Below, one piece after another: positions 25,834-34,882 of a stretch of 64,000 bases of DNA (its first letter is position 1; every line of letters starts with the position of its first letter). The notes beneath the pieces were generated by a model that worked only from the letters and a program-made list of their open reading frames with translations, ran no database searches and had not been told where the DNA came from. The DNA is from Neotabrizicola shimadae (GTDB taxonomy: Bacteria > Pseudomonadota > Alphaproteobacteria > Rhodobacterales > Rhodobacteraceae). Location: the NCBI RefSeq assembly GCF_019623905.1, contig NZ_CP069370.1, positions 1,798,001-1,862,000 on the forward strand, read 5' to 3'. The position numbers were made by a program, and so were the translations under genes.

Positions 25834-26823
25834 TCAGATCAGCCCGGCCCCGCGGAACATCGCCTTCAGGTCGCTTTCCGGCCGCGCGCCGAAATGGCTG
25901 ATGACCTCGGCCGCGGCGATGCAGCCCATGCGGCCGGCGACCTTCAGGCTCTGCCCCGTCGCCATGCCATACAGGAACCCGGCGGCAAACTGATCGCCCG
26001 CGCCCGTGGCATCCACCGGCACCACGCGGTGCACCGGCACCTCGACCCGTTCCTCGCCGCGCAGGATCACCACATCCGCGCCCGACCGCGTGCAGACCAC
26101 CAGCCCGCAGTCGCGCCTGGCATGGGACAGCGCCTCCTCCAGATCCGTGGTCTGGTAGAGCGATTCCCATTCGTGCTGGTTGCCGATGACGTAATCCATT
26201 TCCTCCTTCACCAGCCGGCGGAAGTCATGGCGGTGGCGGTCCACGCAGAACGGGTCGGAAAGCGCGATCCCGGCCTTGCCGCCGCCCCTGTGGCAGTCGC
26301 GCGCAGCCTTCTGGAACGCCGCCTTGCCCTTGTCCTTGTCGAACAGGTAGCCCTCCAGAAACAGCCAGTCCGTGCTGCCCGCCACATCTTCTGCAACATC
26401 GTCCGGCGAGATCTCGGCCGAGATGCCAAGGTAGGTGTTCATCGACCGCTCGCCGTCGGGCGTGACGAAGATCATCGACCGCGAGGTGGGCAGGTCGGCC
26501 CCGGCAACCGGCGGATTGGGGAAATCGGTGCCCTCCAGAACCAGCGATTTGGCATAGAACCGGCCAAGCGCATCGTCGCGCACCCGGCCGATGAAGGCGG
26601 TCTTCAGGCCCAGGTTGCCCAAGCCCGCCACGGTGTTGCCGACCGATCCGCCCGGCGCCTCGGTCCGTTCGCGCATCGCGCCATACAGCGTCTCGGCGCG
26701 CTCGCGCTCCACCAGTTGCATGATCCCCTTGGTGATCCCCATGAGGTCAAGGAACGTCTCCTCGGTCTGGGACAGCACGTCCACGATGGCATTGCCGATG
26801 CCGACCACCTGATACCGGGTCAT
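25834..26823 (-). CDS. PfkB family carbohydrate/nucleoside kinase (adenosine kinase-like)
   Basis: A 329-residue ribokinase-fold kinase. It has the N-terminal GNAIVDVLSQ and the GGSVGNTVAGL substrate block, and the C-terminal PfkB signature VDATGAGDQFAAGF with catalytic Asp at about residue 277. Rhodobacterales homologues are usually called adenosine kinase, but the sequence alone does not separate nucleoside from sugar specificity. The ATG overlaps the nth stop (ATGA), so it is made from the nth transcript. Confidence 0.85.
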   Translation of the reverse strand: MTRYQVVGIGNAIVDVLSQTEETFLDLMGITKGIMQLVERERAETLYGAMRERTEAPGGSVGNTVAGLGNLGLKTAFIGRVRDDALGRFYAKSLVLEGTDFPNPPVAGADLPTSRSMIFVTPDGERSMNTYLGISAEISPDDVAEDVAGSTDWLFLEGYLFDKDKGKAAFQKAARDCHRGGGKAGIALSDPFCVDRHRHDFRRLVKEEMDYVIGNQHEWESLYQTTDLEEALSHARRDCGLVVCTRSGADVVILRGEERVEVPVHRVVPVDATGAGDQFAAGFLYGMATGQSLKVAGRMGCIAAAEVISHFGARPESDLKAMFRGAGLI

Positions 26824-27467
26824 GCGTCTTCCTTCTGATCGTACAGGCACCAGTCCCGGATCGGGCAGATGCCGCATTTGGGTTTGCGCGCCACGCAGAT
26901 ATACCGTCCATGCAGGATCAGCCAGTGATGCGCGTGTTGCAGGAACTCGGCCGGCACATTGTCCTCGATGGCGCGTTCCACCGCGCCCTCGTCCTTGCCC
27001 GGCGCAATGCCGGTGCGGTTGCCGACGCGGAAGATATGGGTATCCACCGCCTGCGCCGGCTGGTGGAACCACATGTTCAACACCACATTCGCCGTCTTGC
27101 GCCCCACGCCCGGCAGCGACATCAGCGCCGCGCGGGAAGAGGGCACCTCGCCGCCATACTCATCAATCAGGATGCGGCTAAGCTTGATGACGTTCTTCGC
27201 CTTGTTGCGAAAAAGGCCGATGGTCTTGATCTTCTCGATCAGACCCTCCTCACCAAGCGCCAGCATCTTTTCCGGCGTGTCGGCAACGGGGAACAGCCCG
27301 CGCGTCGCCTTGTTCACCCCAACATCCGTCGCCTGCGCCGAAAGGGCCACGGCAACCAGAAGGGTGAAAGCGTTCACATGCTCCAACTCTCCCTTCGGTT
27401 CGGGCTCGATCTCCCGCAGGCGGGAAAAGATGGCCTTCATCTGGGCATAGGGAAGCTGTCGCGTCAT
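26820..27467 (-). CDS. nth: endonuclease III
   Basis: A 215-residue DNA glycosylase/AP lyase for oxidised pyrimidines. The helix-hairpin-helix is LPGVGRKTANVVL with catalytic Lys124; catalytic Asp142 lies in VDTHIFRV. The [4Fe-4S] ligands are Cys191, Cys198, Cys201 and Cys207 (C-x6-C-x2-C-x5-C). The ATG at 27467 has AGGAAAGG upstream; longer readings add a non-conserved N-terminus. It is the first gene of a two-gene unit with the PfkB kinase. Confidence 0.95.
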   Translation of the reverse strand: MTRQLPYAQMKAIFSRLREIEPEPKGELEHVNAFTLLVAVALSAQATDVGVNKATRGLFPVADTPEKMLALGEEGLIEKIKTIGLFRNKAKNVIKLSRILIDEYGGEVPSSRAALMSLPGVGRKTANVVLNMWFHQPAQAVDTHIFRVGNRTGIAPGKDEGAVERAIEDNVPAEFLQHAHHWLILHGRYICVARKPKCGICPIRDWCLYDQKEDA

Positions 27468-27565
27468 GCCCCTTTCCTGCCAGCAGGGGCGCCGCCCTTC
27501 AAGCAAGTTCCGGGTCGCGGGGGGCGGCCGCTCCGCCTATCATCGCGGTCAAGGAGAGCCTGCCC

Positions 27566-28432
27566 ATGACCGATGCCGTCCCCTACCACTACGCCCTGAT
27601 AGGCCGCGCGCTGAAGATCATCGACGAGGCCGGACCCGGCCTGTCGCTGGACGACCTCGCCGCCCGGCTGAACATGAGCCCCGCGCATTTCCAGCGCACC
27701 TTTTCGCAATGGGTGGGGGTCAGCCCCAAGCGATACCAGCAATACCTGACGCTGGACCTGGCCAAGCGCCTGCTGGCCGAACGCTTCACCACGCTCGACA
27801 CCGCGCTGAACACCGGCCTTTCCGGCCCAGGCCGCCTGCACGACCTCTTCGTCACATGGGAGGCGATGTCGCCCGGCGACTATGCCCGCGGCGGCGAGGG
27901 TCTGACGATCTTCTGGGGCTGGTTCGAAAGCCCCTTCGGCCCTGCCCTGGTGATGGGCACCGACCGCGGCATCTGCGGCATCGGCTTCGCCGCAGAAACT
28001 GGTGAGGAGGCCGCGCTGGAAGACCTGGTGTCGCGCTGGCCCAAGGCCCGCTTCGTCGAAGACCCGATGATGCTGCGGCCCTGGGTTCTGGCGGCCTTCG
28101 GCGCCGGTCCCGGCCAGAACGCCGATGCGCCGCTCTACCTCATCGGCGCGCCCTTCCAGATCAAGGTCTGGGAGGCCCTGCTCGCCATCCCCTCGGGCCA
28201 TGTCACCACCTATTCCGAAATCGCCGGCGCCATCGGCCACCCCAAGGCGGTGCGCGCGGTGGGAACCGCGGTGGGCCGCAACCCGATCAGCTTGCTGATC
28301 CCCTGCCACCGCGCCATCCGCCGCGACGGGGCGCTTGGAGGCTATCATTGGGGCCTGCCGGTCAAGCGCGCCATCCTCGCCTGGGAAACCGCCCGCGAAG
28401 ATGCGCGCCCGGACATGCGCACCGGGACGTGA
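27566..28432 (+). CDS. AraC-type HTH / methylated-DNA-protein-cysteine methyltransferase fusion
   Basis: A 288-residue Ada-like protein. Residues about 10-105 are an AraC helix-turn-helix domain (LSLDDLAARLNMSPAHFQRT). The C-terminal domain is an O6-alkylguanine methyltransferase with acceptor Cys247 in LLIPCHRAIRR. The N-terminal zinc domain of E. coli Ada, which senses methyl phosphotriesters, is absent. It repairs O6-methylguanine by suicide transfer. Without the sensing domain it is unclear whether it still acts as a methylation-dependent activator. It is divergent from nth, placing two repair genes side by side. Confidence 0.92.
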   Translation: MTDAVPYHYALIGRALKIIDEAGPGLSLDDLAARLNMSPAHFQRTFSQWVGVSPKRYQQYLTLDLAKRLLAERFTTLDTALNTGLSGPGRLHDLFVTWEAMSPGDYARGGEGLTIFWGWFESPFGPALVMGTDRGICGIGFAAETGEEAALEDLVSRWPKARFVEDPMMLRPWVLAAFGAGPGQNADAPLYLIGAPFQIKVWEALLAIPSGHVTTYSEIAGAIGHPKAVRAVGTAVGRNPISLLIPCHRAIRRDGALGGYHWGLPVKRAILAWETAREDARPDMRTGT

Positions 28433-28536
28433 TGCGCGAGATCCTGCCGCAGCCCGCCCCGCTCTGGCCCCTGCGGGCCGCGGCCTGCTATAAGGGCGCG
28501 GACCCGGACCACCGGGCAGCAACCGCAGGCAACACC

Positions 28537-29190
28537 ATGACCTATCGCATTCCCCTCACGCTCTCCCTCTGCTCCGTGCTCGCCCTGTCGGCCTGTGTCA
28601 GCCCCGACACGCCGCCCGGCCAGAACGCCCGCACCGGCGCCATCACGGGCGCCGTGCTCGGCGCGGCCGTTGGCGCCGCAACCGGCAACGGCGGCAAGGA
28701 ACAGGCCACCCGCGCCGTCGTAGGCGGCATCATCGGCGCCGCAACCGGCGGCGCCATCGGTGCCACGCTCGACCGCCAGGCCGCCGAACTGCGCGCCTCG
28801 CTCGCCAACCCGAACATCTCGGTCACCAACATGGGCGACCATCTGGTCGTGAACATGCCGCAGGACCTGCTGTTCGCCACCGACAGCGCCTCGCTGAACG
28901 CCGCACTGGTGCGCGACATCCAGGCCGTGGGAACCAACCTCGCCGCCTATCCCAACCAGCGGATCGAGGTCATCGGCCACACCGACAACACCGGCACCGC
29001 CGCCTGGAACGCCGACCTGTCGCTGCGCCGCGCCACCTCGGTCGCCCAGGTCCTGATCGGCGCCGGCGTCCCGGCCAGCCGCGTCAGCACCCGCGGCATG
29101 GGCGAGGATCAGCCCGTCGCCTCGAACCTCACGCCGGAAGGCCGCGCGCAGAACCGCCGCGTCGAAATCCTGATCTGGCCGGCGAAGTAA
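28537..29190 (+). CDS. OmpA family lipoprotein (YiaD-like)
   Basis: A 217-residue outer membrane lipoprotein. The lipobox is LSAC with Cys20. A glycine-zipper region follows (about residues 30-75, GAITGAVLGAAVGAATG), then an OmpA C-terminal peptidoglycan-binding domain (about 105-215) with IEVIGHTDNTG and ENRRVEI-type end AQNRRVEILIW. It links the outer membrane to the wall. The ATG at 28537 is chosen because it starts the signal peptide. A strong bidirectional terminator follows. Confidence 0.92.
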   Translation: MTYRIPLTLSLCSVLALSACVSPDTPPGQNARTGAITGAVLGAAVGAATGNGGKEQATRAVVGGIIGAATGGAIGATLDRQAAELRASLANPNISVTNMGDHLVVNMPQDLLFATDSASLNAALVRDIQAVGTNLAAYPNQRIEVIGHTDNTGTAAWNADLSLRRATSVAQVLIGAGVPASRVSTRGMGEDQPVASNLTPEGRAQNRRVEILIWPAK

Positions 29191-29239
29191 GCCCCGGCCA
29201 ACAGGCGGGCGCCTCGCGCCCGCCGTCCCCGCAAACGCA

Positions 29240-29265
29240 AAGACCCGGCCGCAAGGCCGGGTCTT
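29240..29265. terminator. bidirectional rho-independent terminator
   Basis: An 11-bp stem AAGACCCGGCC/GGCCGGGTCTT with loop GCAA, and Ts on the plus-strand side (GTCTTTTC). It separates the OmpA gene from the convergent atp operon. Confidence 0.85.
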
Positions 29266-29287
29266 TTCACTGGGTCTTCGCGAAGGC

Positions 29288-29845
29288 TCAGTGCAGCTTG
29301 GCCGCCACCTGGTCGATGGCCGTGTCGATCGAGGCCGAAGCCCCCTCGGCGGTCATCTGCTTGGACAGCACGTCACCCGCCGCCGCCACCGCCACCGCAA
29401 TGGCGCGCTCGCGCACTTCGCGGATCGCCGAAGCCTCGGCCGCCGCGATCTGGTCCTCGGCCGCCGCAAGCCGCCGCGCGATCGAGACCTTCAGGTCTTC
29501 CTTCGCCTGGGCCGCCGCCGCCTCCGCCTCTTCGCGGGCCGAAGCCACGATGCGGGCCGACTGCTCCTGCACTTCCTTCTGCTTCTTCTCATAGGAAGAC
29601 AGCAGCGCACGGGCCTCCTCGCGCAGCGCCTTGGCCTCGTCCAGCTCGGCCTTGATCTGTGCCGCGCGACCATCCAGCATCGCGCCGACCTTGGCCGGCG
29701 CCTTGGCCCAGATGATGATGCCGACGAACAGAAGGAAGGCCAGCGTCACGACGAAGTTGGTGTTCCACAGCGAGAAGAACGGTCCCCCCGCCGCCAGCGC
29801 CGGCGTTGCCGCCAGCGAGGCCAGAACGATCAGCCGGATCATCAT
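29288..29845 (-). CDS. atpF: ATP synthase F0 subunit b
   Basis: A 185-residue b subunit. A cleavable-looking or membrane N-terminal segment is followed by the membrane helix [19 protein letters not shown] (about residues 29-47), then a long charged coiled coil (about 55-170) that forms the peripheral stalk. It is the last gene of the F0 operon. Its ATG overlaps the stop of the b' gene (ATGA), which helps produce b and b' in equal amounts. Confidence 0.93.
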   Translation of the reverse strand: MMIRLIVLASLAATPALAAGGPFFSLWNTNFVVTLAFLLFVGIIIWAKAPAKVGAMLDGRAAQIKAELDEAKALREEARALLSSYEKKQKEVQEQSARIVASAREEAEAAAAQAKEDLKVSIARRLAAAEDQIAAAEASAIREVRERAIAVAVAAAGDVLSKQMTAEGASASIDTAIDQVAAKLH

Positions 29846-30396
29846 GCCTTCCCCCTCACACGCGCATTGACAGCGCCGGCGATCGACCGGGCATCGACCT
29901 GCCCGCCAAGCGCCACCACCAGTTCACGCGCCGTGTCGCGCGCCACGGCCGTCACCGCATCCGCGGCACCATCGCGGATCTCGGCAATGCGGCCCTCGGA
30001 TTCCTTGGCCTTGGCCTGGATCGCCACATCCGCCTCGGCGGTCGCCGCGTTCAGGTCGGCCTGAATCTCCGCCTTGGCCTGCGCCACGATCTTCGCCGCT
30101 TCGGTGCGGGCCTTGGCCAGCGCCTCGTTGTAGGCGCGCTCGGCGTCCACGGCCTTCTGCTTCAGCTCTTCCGCCGCCGCGAGGTCATTGGTGATCACGC
30201 CCTTGCGCTCCGCCAGGATCGACCCGATCCGCGGCAGCGCCACGCGCGTCAGCACCAGGTAGATCACGACAAGCGTCACCACCAGCCAGAAGATCTGGTT
30301 GGGGAAGGTCGAAAAGTCGAGCTGGGGCATCCCCGCTTCGACCGCATGGGCCACATCTTCTGCGCCCTGAACGACCTCTGGATTCGTCGTAGTCAT
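29842..30396 (-). CDS. atpX: ATP synthase F0 subunit b'
   Basis: A 184-residue b' subunit, the diverged second stalk protein typical of photosynthetic bacteria and many alphaproteobacteria. One membrane helix lies at about residues 35-55 ([19 protein letters not shown]), followed by a coiled coil. It pairs with AtpF to form a b/b' heterodimer. The gene lies between atpE and atpF. Some annotators call it atpG or atpF2. Confidence 0.92.
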   Translation of the reverse strand: MTTTNPEVVQGAEDVAHAVEAGMPQLDFSTFPNQIFWLVVTLVVIYLVLTRVALPRIGSILAERKGVITNDLAAAEELKQKAVDAERAYNEALAKARTEAAKIVAQAKAEIQADLNAATAEADVAIQAKAKESEGRIAEIRDGAADAVTAVARDTARELVVALGGQVDARSIAGAVNARVRGKA

Positions 30397-30479
30397 CGTC
30401 GTCCTCCGTCGGACCCTTCAAGACATCCGGGAATGCCGCACAGGGCGACATTCCCGGCCGTAAGGAGCTTCCGTCGGGA

Positions 30480-30719
30480 TCAGACTGCGAACATCAGCAG
30501 CAGGGCGACGAGGAAGGCGAAGATGCCAAGGGCTTCGGCGAAGGCCAGGCCGATGAACAGGGTCGCGGTTTGCGAACCGGCGGCCGAAGGGTTGCGCAGG
30601 GCGCCGGCCAGGAAGTTGCCGGCAACGTTGCCCACACCGATGGCGGCAGCGCCCGAGCCGATGGCGGCAAGACCAGCACCGATGAACTTGCCCAGAGCGG
30701 CAGCGGCGACGATTTCCAT
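30480..30719 (-). CDS. atpE: ATP synthase F0 subunit c
   Basis: A 79-residue proteolipid with two membrane helices. The polar loop is RNPSA (Arg42-Asn43-Pro44). The ion-carrying carboxylate is Glu62 in FAEALGIF. The glycine-rich first helix ([17 protein letters not shown]) packs the c ring. The ATG at 30719 has GGAG just upstream (AAGGAGAATACCC). There is no sodium-binding signature, so it is proton-coupled. Confidence 0.95.
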   Translation of the reverse strand: MEIVAAAALGKFIGAGLAAIGSGAAAIGVGNVAGNFLAGALRNPSAAGSQTATLFIGLAFAEALGIFAFLVALLLMFAV

Positions 30720-30765
30720 GGGTATTCTCCTTACAATGGAAGCGTTCGTTTCAGGGGAACCGGCG

Positions 30766-31539
30766 TCAGTGACCCGGATGCAGCGCATCCTTGAGGTAGA
30801 CGCAGGTCAGGATGGTGAAGACATAGGCCTGGATCCCGGCAACCAGGAACTCAAGGCCATAGATCGCGGCAATCGCCAGGACCGAAATCGGGGTCACCAC
30901 GATGCCGATGCCCGACAGCAGGATCATCGGCGCGAAGGCGGCGAACACCTTCATCACCGCGTGGCCCGCCATGATGTTGCCGGCAAGACGGATCGAGTGG
31001 CTGACGGGGCGCACGAAGTACGAGATGACTTCGATCACCGCGATCACCGGGCGCAGGATCAGGGGCGAGTCCTTCATCCAGAACAGGCCCAGGAAATGCG
31101 CGCCGTGCTTGTAAAAGCCCAGAAGCGTGACGGCGATGAACACGCCAAAGCCCAGAACCGCGGTCACGGCGATATGGGTGGTGGGGGTGAAGGACCCAGG
31201 GATCAGCCCGAGGTAGTTCACGAACAGGATGAACAGGAACAGCGTGAAGATGTAGGGAAAGTACTTCACGCCGTCATGGCCGGCGACATCCTCGACCATC
31301 TTGTAGATGAAGCCGTAGATCAGCTCGGCGACCGACTGGATGCGCGTCGGGATGATGGCGCGACCACGGGTGCCGAACACGAACAGAAGCACGATGCAGA
31401 TCGCGGCCAGCGCCATCCACAGCGTCGCGTTGGTCGGCGTGTACCAGCTGATGGTCTCGCCCCCGAACAGGGGATGGATCTTGAACTGGTCCAGCGGGTG
31501 GAACACCAGTCCGCCGCCTTCGTGAGCCTCACCCGCCAT
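30766..31539 (-). CDS. atpB: ATP synthase F0 subunit a
   Basis: A 257-residue membrane protein forming the proton half-channels. The essential Arg lies in [14 protein letters not shown] (about residue 180), and the conserved [22 protein letters not shown] block is near the C-terminus. About five or six membrane helices are seen. Its start overlaps the end of atpI by 11 bases, so the two are translationally coupled. It is followed by atpE. Confidence 0.95.
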   Translation of the reverse strand: MAGEAHEGGGLVFHPLDQFKIHPLFGGETISWYTPTNATLWMALAAICIVLLFVFGTRGRAIIPTRIQSVAELIYGFIYKMVEDVAGHDGVKYFPYIFTLFLFILFVNYLGLIPGSFTPTTHIAVTAVLGFGVFIAVTLLGFYKHGAHFLGLFWMKDSPLILRPVIAVIEVISYFVRPVSHSIRLAGNIMAGHAVMKVFAAFAPMILLSGIGIVVTPISVLAIAAIYGLEFLVAGIQAYVFTILTCVYLKDALHPGH

Positions 31540-31870
31540 GCTTCGCCTCTCCGTTCTGGCCGGCGTCAGCTGCCGACCGTCGTTCCTGCACTTCCCTTGC
31601 CGACCGGAGCATCGTCTTCACGCCCGCGGCAAAGCCCGCCAAAATGAACAGCACCAGAAAGACGGGCTTAGTGCCGAACAGCGTGTCCAGCCCGTATCCG
31701 ATGCCGAAGCCGATCACGATCCCCGCGACCAGCTCGATCACCATGCGCCAGGCAAGCTGCGCCTGGCTGTAGTCGTTCTCCTGGTGCGCCGTTTCCGGCT
31801 CTATCCCCTTGGCGGCGGCGATCCGCTTCTCAAGCGCCTCAAGCCGCGCCCGGTCCGCGTCTTCGTCCAT
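31529..31870 (-). CDS. atpI: AtpI/AtpZ family ATP synthase assembly protein
   Basis: A 113-residue protein with two membrane segments ([20 protein letters not shown] and [19 protein letters not shown]) after a charged N-terminus. AtpI proteins help assemble the c ring and may carry Mg2+. It is the first gene of the atpIBEXF operon and overlaps atpB by 11 bases. The F1 genes (atpHAGDC) are not nearby, as is normal in this group. Confidence 0.88.
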   Translation of the reverse strand: MDEDADRARLEALEKRIAAAKGIEPETAHQENDYSQAQLAWRMVIELVAGIVIGFGIGYGLDTLFGTKPVFLVLFILAGFAAGVKTMLRSAREVQERRSAADAGQNGEAKHGG

Positions 31871-32104
31871 GGCCAGGGGCCCCCTCGAACTTCGCCGGCA
31901 ACCTAAGTGTCACAGGGAATTGAGTCAACCGCGCATTTGGCCGGCAGGGCGCCGGATAACTCATTGTAATATAAGTGATTTCAGATTTTCCGGGGCGCAC
32001 ACTGCGCACCCGTTCCGGCCGCTTGCGGCAGCGCGGCATATTCAACCATCCGGTTGATGATCGCTCCGGTTGACGATCATCGGCCCACCCCGCATCCTTG
32101 GCCC
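31871..32104. promoter_or_regulatory. divergent control region, atp operon / ArsR gene
   Basis: A 234-base region. An AT-rich stretch near 31960-31985 (CTCATTGTAATATAAGTGAT) is the likeliest promoter zone. The right end holds the nested inverted repeats described at 32042-32081. Confidence 0.4.
32042..32081. promoter_or_regulatory. candidate ArsR operator with nested inverted repeats
   Basis: TCAACC-ATCC-GGTTGA (32042-32057) abuts GATGATCG-N10-CGATCATC (32056-32081). CCGGTTGA(T/C)GATC also occurs as a 16-base direct repeat. It lies 24 bases before the ArsR ATG, where an autorepressor would bind. Confidence 0.5.
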
Positions 32105-32467
32105 ATGTCCCATGCGCTCGATGCCGTGTTCTCCGCCTTGGCCGACCCGACCCGGCGGCGCATCCTCACGCTGCTTCTGGAAGACGACATGGCCGTCACC
32201 GATGTGGCCGAACCGTTCCAGATGTCGCTGGCCGCGATTTCCAAGCACCTTCAGGTGCTGGCCGAGGCTGGGCTCATCACCCAGGAACGCCGCGGCCGCG
32301 TGAAATGGTGCAAGCTCGAACCCGATGCGCTGCGCGCCGCCTCGGTCTGGATGCAGGGTTTCGGCCAGTTCGACCCCGTCGACCTCGATGCCTTTGAACG
32401 CTTCCTCGCAGGCGAGTTGCAGGACGATGCGCCGGATGACGCGCCCTCCCCTGCCCCCGCCGGCTGA
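32105..32467 (+). CDS. ArsR family winged-helix regulator
   Basis: A 120-residue ArsR/SmtB-fold repressor: SALADPTRRRILTLL, then the recognition region FQMSLAAISKHLQVLAEAGL and a wing at RRGRVKWCKLEPD. It has a single Cys (about residue 77) and no CxC metal site, so it probably does not sense arsenic or zinc. It resembles the ArsR proteins that control SRPBCC or membrane genes. The inverted repeats just upstream are the likely operator, and an outer membrane protein gene follows 138 bases on. Confidence 0.85.
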   Translation: MSHALDAVFSALADPTRRRILTLLLEDDMAVTDVAEPFQMSLAAISKHLQVLAEAGLITQERRGRVKWCKLEPDALRAASVWMQGFGQFDPVDLDAFERFLAGELQDDAPDDAPSPAPAG

Positions 32468-32605
32468 AAGGCGCCCGCCGTCTTGCGCGGGCCGAAACAC
32501 CGGCATCCCCTGCAAGAATTAACGAATATCCATTACTTGATTTGTATCATGGCCGTCTGCCTCTTTCGTGGGCATTACCTGATTGCACAGCAACAGGAGC
32601 CAGCC

Positions 32606-33337
32606 ATGAAACTCGTGACCGCACTTCTTCTAGGCTGTCTCGCCACACCGGCGCTGGCGCAGGACAGCGGTTGGGATTTCCGGACCACGCTCTATCTCTG
32701 GTTCCCCGGCATGTCGGCCACCGTCGACACCCCCGAAGGAACCGTCTCCTCCGATCTCAGCCCGACCGATGCGCTCTCGAACCTCGACATGGGGTTCATG
32801 GGCAGCGTCGGGGCACAGAATGGCAATGTGATCCTGTGGGGCGACCTGCTCTACACCGATCTCGGGGCCTCGGAAGACACGCCGCATGGCATGTTGTGGG
32901 ATCAGGTCCGCATCGAGCAGAAGCTGACAGCCGTCACCGGCTACGCGCTTTATGACATTGCGCGGGAACCCGATGTTCAGTTCGGACTTGGCGCAGGCTT
33001 CCGGTACTTCAACCTGTCGGCCGATACGGTGCTGACCGGCGGGTCGCAGCCACGGGTCGAAAACTCCCTGTCCGACAGTTGGTGGGTGCCCGTGCTGGCG
33101 GCTCAGTTCTACAAGCCGATCGACGATCACTGGTTCGTGGACGGTCTGATTGACTGGGGCATGGCTGGCAGCGACACCGAAACCTGGCAGGGCTATGCAG
33201 GCGTGGGCTACCGCTTCAACGAAACCTGGTCCACCCAGATCGGCTATCGCTACATGAACTTCAGCCAGACCTTCGAAGGCCGGGCCATCGACACCGACCT
33301 CAGCGGCATCCTGGCCGGCGTGACCATCTCGTTCTGA
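32606..33337 (+). CDS. outer membrane beta-barrel protein
   Basis: A 243-residue exported protein, with signal peptide residues 1-18 ending ALA. The mature part alternates aromatic and polar residues (WDFRTTLYLWFPG, NVILWGDLLYTD, GLGAGFRYFNL, YAGVGYRFNETWSTQIGYRY) and ends in ISF, the terminal Phe that BamA recognises. This suggests an 8- to 10-stranded barrel. The specific role is unknown. It may be controlled by the ArsR-type regulator upstream. Confidence 0.8.
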   Translation: MKLVTALLLGCLATPALAQDSGWDFRTTLYLWFPGMSATVDTPEGTVSSDLSPTDALSNLDMGFMGSVGAQNGNVILWGDLLYTDLGASEDTPHGMLWDQVRIEQKLTAVTGYALYDIAREPDVQFGLGAGFRYFNLSADTVLTGGSQPRVENSLSDSWWVPVLAAQFYKPIDDHWFVDGLIDWGMAGSDTETWQGYAGVGYRFNETWSTQIGYRYMNFSQTFEGRAIDTDLSGILAGVTISF

Positions 33338-33447
33338 CGCCAGATACCTTCCCGCCCGCGCCGGTTGGCGCGGGCGGTGGTGTCAGCTGTGGGAATTGGC
33401 CCCGGCTCCGAAGGATGCGGCGCATGGCAGGCGGGGGACAACTTGGC

Positions 33448-33531
33448 TTGGACAATTCTTAAGTCCAAGTTAAAGCGCGCGCTCAAACCATTGAAATCAT
33501 TTGCATCGAGAAAGCGTCCGAGCTCGGACGC
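33448..33531 (+). repeat. dispersed palindrome element, copy B
   Basis: The block TTCTTAAGTCCAAGTTAA (33457-33474) and the 18-nt palindrome GCGTCCGAGCTCGGACGC (33514-33531) match copy A in the same orientation. CTTGGAC and GTCCAAG also form an inverted repeat around 33447-33469. The palindrome ends four bases past the stop of the minus-strand aminotransferase gene. On that strand it is followed by TTT, so it may end its transcription. Confidence 0.85.
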
Positions 33532-33535
33532 CCCC

Positions 33536-34738
33536 TCAGGCCCCCGCCACGACCTCGGCCGCCGCCCTCAGGCCGCCCTCGCCATGGGGGATGCCCAGGG
33601 CGATCATCCCCGCCTCCATCACCGCCAGCGCCCCCAGGGTCATGTGGGCATTGACATGGCCCATATGGGCCACCCTCAGGAACCCGTCCGCGCCGGGATC
33701 CTCGGCCGAGTTCATCCCCAGCCCGATGCCCAGGGTCACCCCGGCCCTGGTCTCCGTCCACTCCCTCAGCCGGGTCGCATGGGGCGCCCCCATCAGCACC
33801 GAGGTCACCGCCCTGCCCCGCTGGCCCGGATCGGCCACGTTCAGCCGGATCGCCGGGTTGCCTGCCCCCCAGCCCTCGACCGCCGCCCAGACCGCCCGCG
33901 CCAGCCGCTCGTGCCGCGCCCAGACCGCCGGCAGCCCCTCCTCGCGCAGGATCATGGTCAGCGCCTCGCGCAGGCCATACAGGTGGTGGGTCGGGGCCGT
34001 GCCATGGAACAGCTGCCAGAACTCCTCCGCCTCGGCCCGCGGCCCCCAGTTCCAGTGCGGCGTCCGCAGGTCCGCCCCCCGGCACCGCTCCGCCGCCCTG
34101 GGCGAGAACCAAAGGAACGCCAGCCCCGGCGGTGTCATCAGCCCCTTCTGGCTGGCCGCCACCGTGACATCCACCCCCCAGTCATCCATCCGGTACTCGT
34201 CGCAGCCCAGAGACGCGATGCAGTCCACCGCCAACAGGGCCGGATGCCCCGCCGCATCCATCGCCGCCCGGATCGCCGGCACATCGGCCCGCACCGTCGA
34301 GGCCGTGTCCACATGGCAGACCAGCACCGCCTTGATCTCACCCGCCCGGTCCTCGCGCAGCCGCGCCTCGACCCGCGCCGGGTCGGCGGCGGCGGAGCGG
34401 CCGAAGTCCATCACCTCGACCTCGACCCCAAGCCCGCGCGCCGCATTGGCCCAGGACAGGCCGAACTGCCCCGAGGCCAGCACCAGCGCCTTCTCGCCCC
34501 GGCTGAAGAGGTTGGTGATCGCCGCCTCCCACCCGGCATGACCATTGCCGATATAGATCGCCACATGCCCTGCGGTGCCCGCCACCTCGCGCAGGTCGGG
34601 CCGGATCGTTTCCACCATGTCGGGCAAGGCTCCGGCATAGATGTTCGGTGAGGGCCGGTGCATCGCGGCCAGCACCCGGTCGGGCATCACCGACGGACCG
34701 GGAATGGCAAGGTAGGGGCGACCGCGGTCGAGGCTCAT
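33536..34738 (-). CDS. class V aminotransferase (alanine/serine--glyoxylate type)
   Basis: A 400-residue PLP enzyme of class V. Lys198 in TVAASQKGLMTPPGL forms the Schiff base, and Asp172 in VDCIASLG holds the pyridine nitrogen. The opening PGPSVMPDRVLAAM is typical of alanine--glyoxylate and serine--glyoxylate aminotransferases, which serve glycine/serine and photorespiratory-type metabolism. The exact donor cannot be fixed. Its stop is four bases from a palindrome element that may act as terminator. It is divergent from the YgfZ-like gene, a folate protein also tied to one-carbon chemistry. Confidence 0.87.
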   Translation of the reverse strand: MSLDRGRPYLAIPGPSVMPDRVLAAMHRPSPNIYAGALPDMVETIRPDLREVAGTAGHVAIYIGNGHAGWEAAITNLFSRGEKALVLASGQFGLSWANAARGLGVEVEVMDFGRSAAADPARVEARLREDRAGEIKAVLVCHVDTASTVRADVPAIRAAMDAAGHPALLAVDCIASLGCDEYRMDDWGVDVTVAASQKGLMTPPGLAFLWFSPRAAERCRGADLRTPHWNWGPRAEAEEFWQLFHGTAPTHHLYGLREALTMILREEGLPAVWARHERLARAVWAAVEGWGAGNPAIRLNVADPGQRGRAVTSVLMGAPHATRLREWTETRAGVTLGIGLGMNSAEDPGADGFLRVAHMGHVNAHMTLGALAVMEAGMIALGIPHGEGGLRAAAEVVAGA

Positions 34739-34882
34739 GAGGTTCTCCTGTCCAACCCGCCAGAGTCTGGCCCGCCTTGGCTACGTCCCACCCGCGGCAG
34801 GGTCAACGCCCGCGGAGCAGTTGCCGTCGGCCGTACTTTGGGCGAAGCTGTCCGTCCCTTCGGTTCGGGAACAGAGGCGCGC

